Source of the DNA: Nitrospiraceae bacterium
GTDB taxonomy: Bacteria > Nitrospirota > Nitrospiria > Nitrospirales > UBA8639
Assembly: GCA_003523945.1 (NCBI GenBank)
Contig: DOFS01000162.1
Coordinates: forward strand, 1-12,460
Direction: 5' to 3'
Length of the DNA: 12,460 bases
Shown: in pieces, positions 7,250 through 12,460 of the stretch
Layout: each line of letters begins with the position of its first letter
How positions within the stretch are numbered: position 1 is the first letter of the stretch
Notes under the pieces: model-generated
Database searches by the model: none
Told to the model about the DNA's origin: nothing
The model's input: the letters and a program-made list of their open reading frames with translations, nothing else
Program-made: the position numbers and the translations under genes

Positions 7250-9478
7250 ATGTTGAACACAAAAGCCCAATTAGGATCCTACGGTTTAGGTATTCTGAAG
7301 GATCTTCTTGTTGCATGTATGATCGTCCTGTTTGTTGTGATGAGTTCAAGTCTGGTGACAGCCGGAGATGAGATCACCCGGGTGAGTCTTTCCAGCTTTG
7401 GGGTTGAAGGTAACGGAATCAGTGAGTCCCCGGCATTCAGTGCCGACGGACGCTATGTGGCTTTTTCATCGGCCGCCACCAATCTGGTGTCTGGTGATAC
7501 CAATGGAAAGTGGGATGTCTTTGTCCATGATCGTCAGACCGGGCAGACCACGCGAGTCAGCCGGTCAAGTGCCGGTATCCAGGGGGATCATGACAGCCGC
7601 GATGGTGTGTCATTGAGCGCTGATGGCCGGTACGTGGCTTTCGCATCGCGAGCCTCCAATTTGGCGACACCCAACCCGCAGGACATTTCTTATAACGATG
7701 ATATTTTTATTCACGATCGCGTGACCGGCCAGACCGTTCAAGCCAGTGTGACGAGTACAGGGGAATTTGGGAATGGCCGCAGCGGGAATCCATCGATCAG
7801 TGACGATGGGCAGGTGGTGGCGTTTAGATCCACATCGACGAATTTTGATGCCACTCAAGGGACCTTACTTTGGAGCATTTTTGTCCATAATCGCACCACA
7901 GGGCAAACGATTCGGGCAAGCAAGAGTAATAGTGGTCAATTTTCGAACGGGGATAGCCTTGCTTTAGATTTGAGTGGCAATGGGCAGGTCGTGGCGTTTT
8001 CCTCAGTGAGCACCAATCTGGTGTCCGGGGATACCAATGGGAAAAAGGACATCTTTGTCCATGATCTCCTGACCGGGCAGACGACTCGGGTCAGCCTATC
8101 CAGTGCCGGCCCTCAGGGCAATGGAGATAGTAATGATCCCACCCTGAGTGCGGATGGAAACCTTGTCGCCTTTTCGTCCTATGCCACAAACCTCGTGAGT
8201 AATGATACGAACATAGCCCAGGATATCTTCCTGCACGATCGCACACTTGGCCAAACGACCCGTGTCAGTCTGCCGAATACTGGTGGTGAAGCCGATGGTC
8301 CGAGTACCCGTCCAGCCATCAGTGCGACCGGGGGGAGTGTGGCCTTCGACTCACTTGCCACGAATTTGGTGAGTGGGACCCCTAACGGGAATTCCAACGT
8401 CTTTGCGCTCAACCGGAATGCAAGTTGGACGACCCTAATTGCGTCGTCAGGCTCAGGTTTAGGGTTTCCCGTCATCAGCGGCGATGGGCTTAATATTGTG
8501 TTTCAATCACAAGCGACGAATCTGGTGAGTGGTGATGCCAACGGAGTACAGGACATTTTTGTCGGGATCCAAAGTACGTCTCAACGTAATCATTATGACT
8601 TCGATGGAAATGGGAAGGGCGATGTGGTCTGGCGGAATACCAATACAGGAGGGACGACGATCTGGCTCATGAATGGGATCACGGTGGCTTCTACCGGATC
8701 TCCCGGTACCGTGGGGCTCGAATGGCAGCTTAAAGGGGTGGGAGATTTGGATGGGAATGGCAAGGCGGATCTGGTTTGGCGAAATTCCAACACAAGTTCG
8801 ATTGCCGTGTGGCTGATGAATGGGACCTCGCTCGCCTCTAGCGGCTTTCCGGGGAACTCGGGAATCAATTGGGCCCTCCAAGGTGTAGGGGATGTGAATG
8901 GTGACGGGAAGGCCGATTTGGTCTATCGGGATATCACGAATGGTGCGACCGCAATCTGGCTTATGAATGGGACCACGATCAGTTCTAGCGGATTTCCCGG
9001 TGGTGTCGGGTTAGAGTGGGTTATTAATGGCGTGGGAGATGTGAATGGCGATGGAAAGGCCGACCTGATTTGGCGAAACACCAATTCGGGGTCCGTGGCC
9101 ATTTGGCTCATGAATGGAACCACGGTCTCGTCAAGCGGATTCCCCGGCAGTGCGGGCTCCACCTGGGCTATTAAGGGCGTGGGCGATACCAATGGAGACG
9201 GAAAGTCCGATTTGATCTGGCAGGCGAGTTCAGGTTCTACAGCCGTCTGGCTCATGAACGGAACCACGATAGCTTCTGCGGGATATCCAGGCGGGCTTGG
9301 GACAGACTGGGCCATTCAAGGTCTACGGGATGTCGATGGAAATGGGAAGTCGGACGTGTTGTGGCGGAATACCAGCACCGGTGCGATGACGGTCTGGCTC
9401 ATGAATGGGACCACGGTCGCCTCGAGCGGAAGCCCGGGTAGCATCGGGTTAGAGTGGCAGCACCAGCCCGCTAATTAA
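7250..9478 (+). CDS. Exported protein with PD40-type propeller repeats and six FG-GAP/VCBS-like repeats
   Basis: A 742-residue protein unrelated to flagellar components. A hydrophobic segment at about 11-36 followed by LVTA-GD suggests a Sec signal peptide cleaved near residue 38. Residues 65-439 hold seven repeats, mostly 58-61 residues apart, of the form ADGRYVAFSS-ATNLVSGDTNG-DIFVHD-TGQTTRVS, resembling TolB/PD40 beta-propeller blades. Seven copies would make one closed propeller. Residues 450-742 hold six repeats of 48-49 residues, each opening D-x-(D/N)-G-(N/D)-G-K-x-D (calcium-binding-loop-like) and containing WLMNG and a GxPG turn, as in FG-GAP/VCBS-like proteins. No enzyme motif, anchor or sorting signal is seen. 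AAGGAAG at 7234-7240 is 9 nt before the ATG and supports it. Likely surface or secreted, perhaps adhesive or ligand-binding; that is inference. It lies between flgE and fliL and ends at its own strong terminator, so it looks like an accessory insertion. Confidence 0.85.
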   Translation: MLNTKAQLGSYGLGILKDLLVACMIVLFVVMSSSLVTAGDEITRVSLSSFGVEGNGISESPAFSADGRYVAFSSAATNLVSGDTNGKWDVFVHDRQTGQTTRVSRSSAGIQGDHDSRDGVSLSADGRYVAFASRASNLATPNPQDISYNDDIFIHDRVTGQTVQASVTSTGEFGNGRSGNPSISDDGQVVAFRSTSTNFDATQGTLLWSIFVHNRTTGQTIRASKSNSGQFSNGDSLALDLSGNGQVVAFSSVSTNLVSGDTNGKKDIFVHDLLTGQTTRVSLSSAGPQGNGDSNDPTLSADGNLVAFSSYATNLVSNDTNIAQDIFLHDRTLGQTTRVSLPNTGGEADGPSTRPAISATGGSVAFDSLATNLVSGTPNGNSNVFALNRNASWTTLIASSGSGLGFPVISGDGLNIVFQSQATNLVSGDANGVQDIFVGIQSTSQRNHYDFDGNGKGDVVWRNTNTGGTTIWLMNGITVASTGSPGTVGLEWQLKGVGDLDGNGKADLVWRNSNTSSIAVWLMNGTSLASSGFPGNSGINWALQGVGDVNGDGKADLVYRDITNGATAIWLMNGTTISSSGFPGGVGLEWVINGVGDVNGDGKADLIWRNTNSGSVAIWLMNGTTVSSSGFPGSAGSTWAIKGVGDTNGDGKSDLIWQASSGSTAVWLMNGTTIASAGYPGGLGTDWAIQGLRDVDGNGKSDVLWRNTSTGAMTVWLMNGTTVASSGSPGSIGLEWQHQPAN
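7442..8566 (+). repeat. Seven propeller-type (PD40-like) coding repeats
   Basis: Protein repeats begin near residues 65, 124, 185, 243, 301, 359 and 411 of the accessory protein. Copies 1, 4 and 5 are the most alike (VAFSS, TNLVS-DTN and GQTTRVS all kept). Copies 2, 3 and 6 diverge in the middle, and copy 7 is shortened after DIFVG. Each copy has the strand pattern expected of a propeller blade. The DNA is more diverged than in the C-terminal repeats. Confidence 0.75.
8597..9475 (+). repeat. Six tandem 144-147-bp coding repeats (FG-GAP/VCBS-like)
   Basis: Units start at about 8597, 8744, 8891, 9038, 9185 and 9329. Five are 147 bp and the fifth is 144 bp. Each encodes D-x-DGNGK-x-DLVWR, then an IWLMNG block, then SSGFPG. 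The segment coding WLMNGTT is almost the same at DNA level in all copies (TGGCTCATGAATGGGACCAC with one to three changes). This implies recent duplication or ongoing gene conversion and makes copy-number change between strains plausible. Confidence 0.85.
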
Positions 9479-9488
9479 ATTTCGTCTA

Positions 9489-9560
9489 ATGAATAGGTGG
9501 CATAGCCCCCAGGCAGGATACCCTGCCTGGGGGCTTTTTTTTGTCATGGGGCCTATTCAT
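9489..9560. repeat. Inverted repeat enclosing the terminator
   Basis: ATGAATAGG (9489-9497) is exactly complementary to CCTATTCAT (9552-9560), and the match resumes after three mismatches (CAT against ATG). The two arms enclose the terminator hairpin. The whole 72-base segment is therefore a double inverted repeat that could be a small extragenic element or the edge of the inserted accessory gene. Confidence 0.5.
9505..9542 (+). terminator. Strong intrinsic terminator after the accessory gene
   Basis: A perfect 13-bp GC-rich stem, GCCCCCAGGCAGG (9505-9517) with CCTGCCTGGGGGC (9522-9534), closes a 4-nt loop and is followed directly by eight T (9535-9542). It lies 27 nt after the stop of the exported repeat protein. 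It should stop transcription coming from the flgE side, so fliL onward needs its own promoter. Confidence 0.95.
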
Positions 9561-9599
9561 AGAAATCTACTCCAACAGTACCTCGTGAGTGGGAATCAC

Positions 9600-9628
9600 C
9601 CTGTCAAAGGTTCCCGCGTAATGACAGG
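9600..9628. promoter_or_regulatory. Inverted repeat, possible activator (enhancer) site for the fliL promoter
   Basis: CCTGTCA (9600-9606) and TGACAGG (9622-9628) are a perfect inverted repeat with half-site centres 22 bases apart, about two helical turns. It lies roughly 130-160 bases before the sigma-54 -24/-12 element, a usual distance for binding of a FleQ/FlrC-type activator dimer. No T-run follows, so a terminator is unlikely. Its role as an activator site is inferred. Confidence 0.35.
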
Positions 9629-9655
9629 AAAGTGACGAAAAGGAAGGTCCGATAA
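9628..9655 (+). promoter_or_regulatory. Possible sigma-28-like promoter upstream of fliL
   Basis: GAAAGTGA (9628-9635) against TAAAGTTT matches at 5 of 8 positions, and TCCGATAA (9648-9655) against GCCGATAA at 7 of 8, with a 12-nt spacer (consensus 11). It would lie upstream of the better sigma-54 site. Weak evidence, given as a candidate only. Confidence 0.2.
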
Positions 9656-9759
9656 TAGAGGGAGGAAAAGAATCCGTGAGGAGTGGTTCTGCGTGAAAGA
9701 CATTGTATATCAAATGGTTGAGTATGTGGGCATGAGGGCGCATACGTAGAACATTGGAG

Positions 9760-9775
9760 TGGCACAAAGGTTGCT
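9760..9775 (+). promoter_or_regulatory. Sigma-54 (RpoN) promoter of the fliL-fliM-fliN-fliO unit
   Basis: TGGCAC-AAAGG-TTGCT is an exact fit to the -24/-12 consensus TGGCAC-N5-TTGC(A/T), with the GG and GC dinucleotides at the required spacing. Transcription would start near 9786, about 47 nt before the fliL ATG at 9833. It follows a strong terminator, exactly where a new promoter is needed. Sigma-54 control of middle flagellar genes is common in polar-flagellated bacteria. I found no other equally good match upstream of any gene in the window. Confidence 0.85.
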
Positions 9776-9832
9776 GATTTGGGAAGGGGAATGTGATGAC
9801 CCAAAAAACTTTTACGCGTGTGAGGTTGATGT

Positions 9833-10327
9833 ATGGCTGAAGACGATGCCAAAGGAGACGCCCCGGCTAAGTCCGGGTCCGGGAAAAAAATGCTGGTGAT
9901 CATTATTGCGGGCGTCCTTCTTCTCGGTGGAGGAGGGGGCGCCGCCTGGTATTTCATGGGAGGCCAGGAGGAAAAATCAGCCGAGCACGACGAGCATGCC
10001 AAAGCCGACTCAAATCATGGAGAGCCCGGGCCTGTGATGGAATTAGAGCCATTTCTTCTGAATTTGGCGGATCGGGAGGAGCTGCGATTTTTAAAAGTGA
10101 GTATCAAACTGGAGTTAGACCGGCCCGAAGAAAAAACGGATTTTCAACACAAAATCCCGGCAATTCGCGACGCCTTGTTGGTGCTATTGAGCAGCAAAGA
10201 ATCGCAATTACTCAGAACGGTCAACGGAAAACGCCGGGTTCGAGAAGAAATTATGACCAGGGTGAATGGAGTCATGAGTAAAGGGAAAGTCGCCAATGTG
10301 TTTTTCACGGATTTTATTATTCAGTAA
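9833..10327 (+). CDS. fliL: Flagellar basal body-associated protein FliL
   Basis: A 164-residue single-pass inner-membrane protein. It has a short charged cytoplasmic N-terminus (1-19) and a membrane segment at about 20-42 (MLVIIIAGVLLLGGGGGAAW). A His/Glu-rich linker follows (about 46-66: EHDEHAKADSNHGE), then the periplasmic FliL domain (about 68-164) with the family pattern MELEPFLLNLADREELRFLK, LELDRPE, IPAIRDALLVLLSSK and the final NVFFTDFIIQ. FliL surrounds the stator units and supports torque under load. GAGG at 9822-9825 is 7 nt before the ATG. It is first in the unit driven by the sigma-54 promoter. Family members normally precede fliM directly; here 340 bases intervene. Confidence 0.94.
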   Translation: MAEDDAKGDAPAKSGSGKKMLVIIIAGVLLLGGGGGAAWYFMGGQEEKSAEHDEHAKADSNHGEPGPVMELEPFLLNLADREELRFLKVSIKLELDRPEEKTDFQHKIPAIRDALLVLLSSKESQLLRTVNGKRRVREEIMTRVNGVMSKGKVANVFFTDFIIQ

Positions 10328-10667
10328 GGAGTTTGGCGTGAATGCTCCCTGCCTCCAGCCGGTCAAATATGAACGAGGCCCGATCATCATTATGGGAGAC
10401 GACAGAAGGGGATGGATGCCCGGTGAAAATTGCCGGGTATGAGAACCACATTTCGTCATCCCCGCCGATCAGGAGCGGGGATCCATCAGAAGAGATGAGC
10501 GCCAAGGAGAGATGAGGAAGGACCTCTTTGGGGCATGACAGGGCGGGAGGATTCTTCGAGGAAGGCGCAAGTGGTGCGGGTGGGAGTACGCACTAAGACC
10601 AAGAAGGAAGGAGTCAGAAAGAGGAGAGAATCGACGGCAGGCCTGTTTCTTTGCTCTATGAGCTAAC
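10328..10667. other. 340-base intergenic region between fliL and fliM
   Basis: No convincing gene lies here. The first part has an AAGGAG (10326-10331) followed 6 nt later by a GTG opening a 34-codon frame (10338-10442) that resembles nothing I know. The middle holds a hairpin of a common extragenic-repeat type. The last 180 bases are purine-rich on this strand, full of GGAGAG and GAAGGA runs, with no clear promoter or terminator. The fliM start at its end has only a weak Shine-Dalgarno. Confidence 0.6.
10455..10486. repeat. Extragenic repeat hairpin of the GTCATCCCCGC...GCGGGGATCCAT type
   Basis: ATCCCCGC (10458-10465) and GCGGGGAT (10475-10482) form a perfect 8-bp stem with a 9-nt loop. 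With GTC before and CCAT after, it matches the widespread bacterial extragenic palindrome GTCATNCCCGC...GCGGGNATCCA that I know from many genomes. A second, smaller hairpin, CCCGG...CCGGG, lies just upstream (about 10419-10437). No T-run follows, so it is not an intrinsic terminator. Confidence 0.55.
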
Positions 10668-11657
10668 ATGGAAAAAATTCTGAGCCAGGATGAAGTGGAT
10701 GCCCTCCTCCGCGGTGTGTCGGAGGGCGGGGTCGAGACGGAACCCGAGGATCTGACTGGAGCAGACCCTCAGGACGGACCTGTTCCGTATGATTTAGGGA
10801 ATCAGGAATGGATCGTTCGAGGACGAATGCCGACGCTGGATGTGATTCACCAGCAATTCTCCCGTGGCTTTCGACTCGCCCTCGGCGAGGTGCTTCGTAA
10901 AACGATCGAAGTGACGGTGACGAACCAAACCGTCATGAAATTCAGCGAGTTCACCAAACGGCTCCCTATCCCGGCCTATCTCCAAATCCTCTCGATGGAA
11001 CCGCTTCGTGGTCTCGCCATGATCGCCACGGACGCCGCGACAGTTTATTTACTGGTCGATCATTTTTTCGGAGGAGCCGGGCAGACTCACGTCAAACCGG
11101 AAGGTCAGGATTTTACCATTATCGAGCAGCGAGTGATGAAAAAGGTCATGCTCATGGGGTTGGGGAATCTACAAAAAGCCTGGGATCCCGTTCAGAAACT
11201 CACGATCAATCCGGTTCGAGTGGAAATGAACCCTCTGCTGGCGGCCATCGTGTTGCCGGCGGATATCGTCATTGTGGTCACCCTGGGGATTGAATTAGGC
11301 AATTCGGTGGGAGATCTCCACCTCTGCCTTCCCTATGCGATGTTGGAGCCGATTCGAGAACGGCTGCAGGTGAGTTTCCAGGGAGACTCGTTTGAAACCG
11401 ATTACGGCTGGTTGAAACGCTTTTCTGCACGGATGAAGGAAGCCTCTGTCACGATGTCGGTCTGTTTGGGAGAAACGGAAATTTCGGTGGAGGAATTGAT
11501 GCGATTTTCCACGGGCGATGTGATTGTGTTGGACCAGGGAACCACCGAGCCCTTAATTGCCAGAGTGGAAGGGGTGCCAAAGTTTCTCGGTTCGCCGGGA
11601 ACCACCAGGGGCATGCAATCGTTTCAAATCAAGGACATCATTCTGGGAAGAGAGTAA
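10668..11657 (+). CDS. fliM: Flagellar motor switch protein FliM
   Basis: A 329-residue FliM of normal length. Residues 5-16 (LSQDEVDALLRG) are the CheY-P-binding peptide that lets the chemotaxis signal switch rotation. The middle domain (about 50-240) contains DHFFGGAG at 131-138, the GGxG loop that contacts FliG, plus the QRVMKKVM helix. The C-terminal SpoA domain (about 255-325: VCLGETEISVEELMRFSTGD, VEGVPKFLGSPGTTRG) pairs with FliN in the C-ring. Intact CheY-binding and FliG-binding motifs predict a chemotaxis-responsive motor. The ATG at 10668 is chosen because the CheY-binding peptide begins right there; the Shine-Dalgarno is weak. fliN follows after 61 nt. Confidence 0.97.
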   Translation: MEKILSQDEVDALLRGVSEGGVETEPEDLTGADPQDGPVPYDLGNQEWIVRGRMPTLDVIHQQFSRGFRLALGEVLRKTIEVTVTNQTVMKFSEFTKRLPIPAYLQILSMEPLRGLAMIATDAATVYLLVDHFFGGAGQTHVKPEGQDFTIIEQRVMKKVMLMGLGNLQKAWDPVQKLTINPVRVEMNPLLAAIVLPADIVIVVTLGIELGNSVGDLHLCLPYAMLEPIRERLQVSFQGDSFETDYGWLKRFSARMKEASVTMSVCLGETEISVEELMRFSTGDVIVLDQGTTEPLIARVEGVPKFLGSPGTTRGMQSFQIKDIILGRE

Positions 11658-11718
11658 GGGGCGGTGGAAATCCAAAACCGGTGGACAGTGAATGACGATG
11701 GAAACATGGAGATGAACG

Positions 11719-12144
11719 ATGAGTGAAGAAGACAACGTCGACATGGAAACGTTTGATGCCGAGAAAGAAATGATGGAGGCGTTAGCGCAGGAAGCGGCTG
11801 CGAAAGAACAGCCTGCTTCGGCGAAAAACCAGGAGATGACGGCGAGTCACAGCAGCCAGGAACCGCGATTTGATTCATCCCACGAGCAGAATTTAAACCG
11901 GATCTTGGATATTCCGCTAGTGCTTTCAGCCCAACTGGGCAATACCCGTATGCTGATTAAGGATTTGTTGCAATTAGGGCCGGGGTCCATTGTGGAATTG
12001 GATAAACTCGCCGGGGAACCGTTGGAGGTGTTGGTGAATGAACGGTTAGTCGCGCGTGGTGAGGTGGTGATGGTGAATGAGAAGTTCGGTATTCGTCTCA
12101 CGGATGTGATTAGCCCGACCGAGCGTGTGAATAAACTTCGGTAG
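11719..12144 (+). CDS. fliN: Flagellar motor switch protein FliN
   Basis: A 141-residue FliN. The N-terminal 55 residues are acidic, alanine- and glutamine-rich and probably disordered. The SpoA domain fills 60-140 with LDIPLVLSAQLGNTRMLIKD, LGPGSIVELDKLAGEPLEVL and VNERLVARGEVVMVNEKFGI, then RLTDVISP. FliN forms rings at the base of the C-ring, pairs with FliM and docks the FliH-FliI export complex. GGAG at 11708-11711 is 7 nt before the ATG; the earlier ATG at 11706 opens a frame that stops after six codons. It sits between fliM and fliO as usual. Confidence 0.96.
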   Translation: MSEEDNVDMETFDAEKEMMEALAQEAAAKEQPASAKNQEMTASHSSQEPRFDSSHEQNLNRILDIPLVLSAQLGNTRMLIKDLLQLGPGSIVELDKLAGEPLEVLVNERLVARGEVVMVNEKFGIRLTDVISPTERVNKLR

Positions 12145-12256
12145 ATAGGAAAGGGGGATCGGTATTAGGAGTGGAGAGGAATCGGTGAATAGTGAATTAC
12201 CTGTCAGGGGACTAAACTCCTTCTTTTTTTCTGCTTCCTTAATCCTGACTCCTGAC

Positions 12257-12270
12257 ACTTCACGTGAAGT
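12257..12270. promoter_or_regulatory. 14-bp perfect palindrome before fliO
   Basis: ACTTCACGTGAAGT reads the same on both strands and ends 22 nt before the fliO ATG, in a 148-base gap after fliN. In RNA it could form a 5-bp stem with a 4-nt loop just upstream of the ribosome site. The same gap has TGTCAGG (12202-12208) complementary to CCTGACA (12251-12257). No terminator T-run follows. It may be an operator or an extragenic repeat; function unknown. Confidence 0.3.
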
Positions 12271-12292
12271 TCTGAGTTTCAGCTAGGACAGT

Positions 12293-12460
12293 ATGGATCT
12301 CACACACGAAGCACTCAAAATGGCGGGGACCCTGGCCTTGGTGATCCTGGTCCTTCTTGGAGGATTAGCCTGGGTTCGTCGCACATTCGGGGAATTACCC
12401 GGAAAGAGCGGAGATCCGGTGATGCGCATCTTAGGCGGACTCCGGGTTGGGGCGGGAAAG
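12293..12460 (+). CDS. fliO: Flagellar biosynthesis protein FliO, N-terminal part (cut by window end)
   Basis: Fifty-six codons are present, open to the last base. After a short N-terminus (MDLTHEALKMAG) comes one membrane segment at about 11-27 (TLALVILVLLGGLAW), then basic residues (VRR) and MRILGGLRVGAGK, the start of the FliO cytoplasmic beta domain. FliO is the small membrane protein that helps assemble the FliP ring of the flagellar export gate. AGGA at 12285-12288 lies just before the ATG. Position after fliN, where fliO-fliP-fliQ-fliR normally continue, supports the call even though conservation in this family is low. Confidence 0.82.
   Translation, partial: MDLTHEALKMAGTLALVILVLLGGLAWVRRTFGELPGKSGDPVMRILGGLRVGAGK

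Noticed and set aside
7174..7371. Plus-strand 65-residue frame after flgE
   Set aside because: It overlaps the signal-peptide region of the exported repeat protein in another frame and has no good ribosome site; the 7250 start has AAGGAAG at the right distance.
8597..9475. Regular repeats considered as a CRISPR array
   Set aside because: The 147-bp units are continuous codons of one open frame with no short repeat/unique spacer pattern.
10317..10505. Minus-strand reading frame of 62 residues in the fliL-fliM gap
   Set aside because: It uses a TTG start without a ribosome site, overlaps the fliL end, and its GSPLLIGGDDE stretch is what the extragenic palindrome yields when translated.
10469..10669. 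Minus-strand frame of 66 residues before fliM
   Set aside because: It also runs through the extragenic repeat, has an odd composition rich in H, R, S and P, and shows no family resemblance.
1..12460. Search for transposases, integrases, toxin-antitoxin pairs, defence genes, tRNA or rRNA
   Set aside because: None seen. All supported genes are flagellar apart from the one exported repeat protein, so a new defence or mobile system is not supported.

Overview
The window is almost entirely one flagellar gene cluster on the + strand. It runs fliG (3' end), fliH, fliI, fliJ, a motE-like gene, fliK, flgD, flgE, then a non-flagellar accessory gene, then fliL, fliM, fliN and the 5' end of fliO. The order and protein families fit a Gram-negative, polar-flagellum type organism with a fli/flg super-operon. 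Two intergenic sequences resemble dispersed extragenic repeats that I recall from Nitrospira-type genomes, so Nitrospirota is my best guess. That guess rests on memory and cannot be checked here.

Positions 1-312 are the C-terminal torque domain of FliG. Positions 313-478 carry a degenerate inverted-repeat element that separates fliG from fliH. Positions 479-4962 hold fliH-fliI-fliJ-motE-fliK packed tightly: two ATGA overlaps, then gaps of 4 and 3 nt. This block covers the export ATPase complex, a periplasmic motor-assembly protein and the hook-length ruler. flgD (hook cap) and flgE (hook) follow at 5017-7082, each with a clear Shine-Dalgarno sequence.

Between flgE and fliL sits a 742-residue exported protein (7250-9478). 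It has seven propeller-type repeats followed by six 48-49-residue FG-GAP/VCBS-like repeats. It ends in a very strong intrinsic terminator (9505-9542) inside a wider inverted repeat. The flagellar genes then restart behind a textbook sigma-54 promoter (9760-9775) that has a possible upstream activator site (9600-9628). So the accessory gene lies at the break between two transcription units.

fliL (9833-10327) is followed by 340 bases without a recognisable gene, which contain a hairpin of a common extragenic-repeat type. fliM (10668-11657), fliN (11719-12144) and fliO (from 12293, cut by the window end) complete the C-ring and begin the export-gate genes.

I see no previously undescribed system. 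The parts most worth a second look are the accessory repeat protein at the operon break, the sigma-54 promoter with its upstream inverted repeat, and the repeats placed in the fliG-fliH and fliL-fliM gaps.
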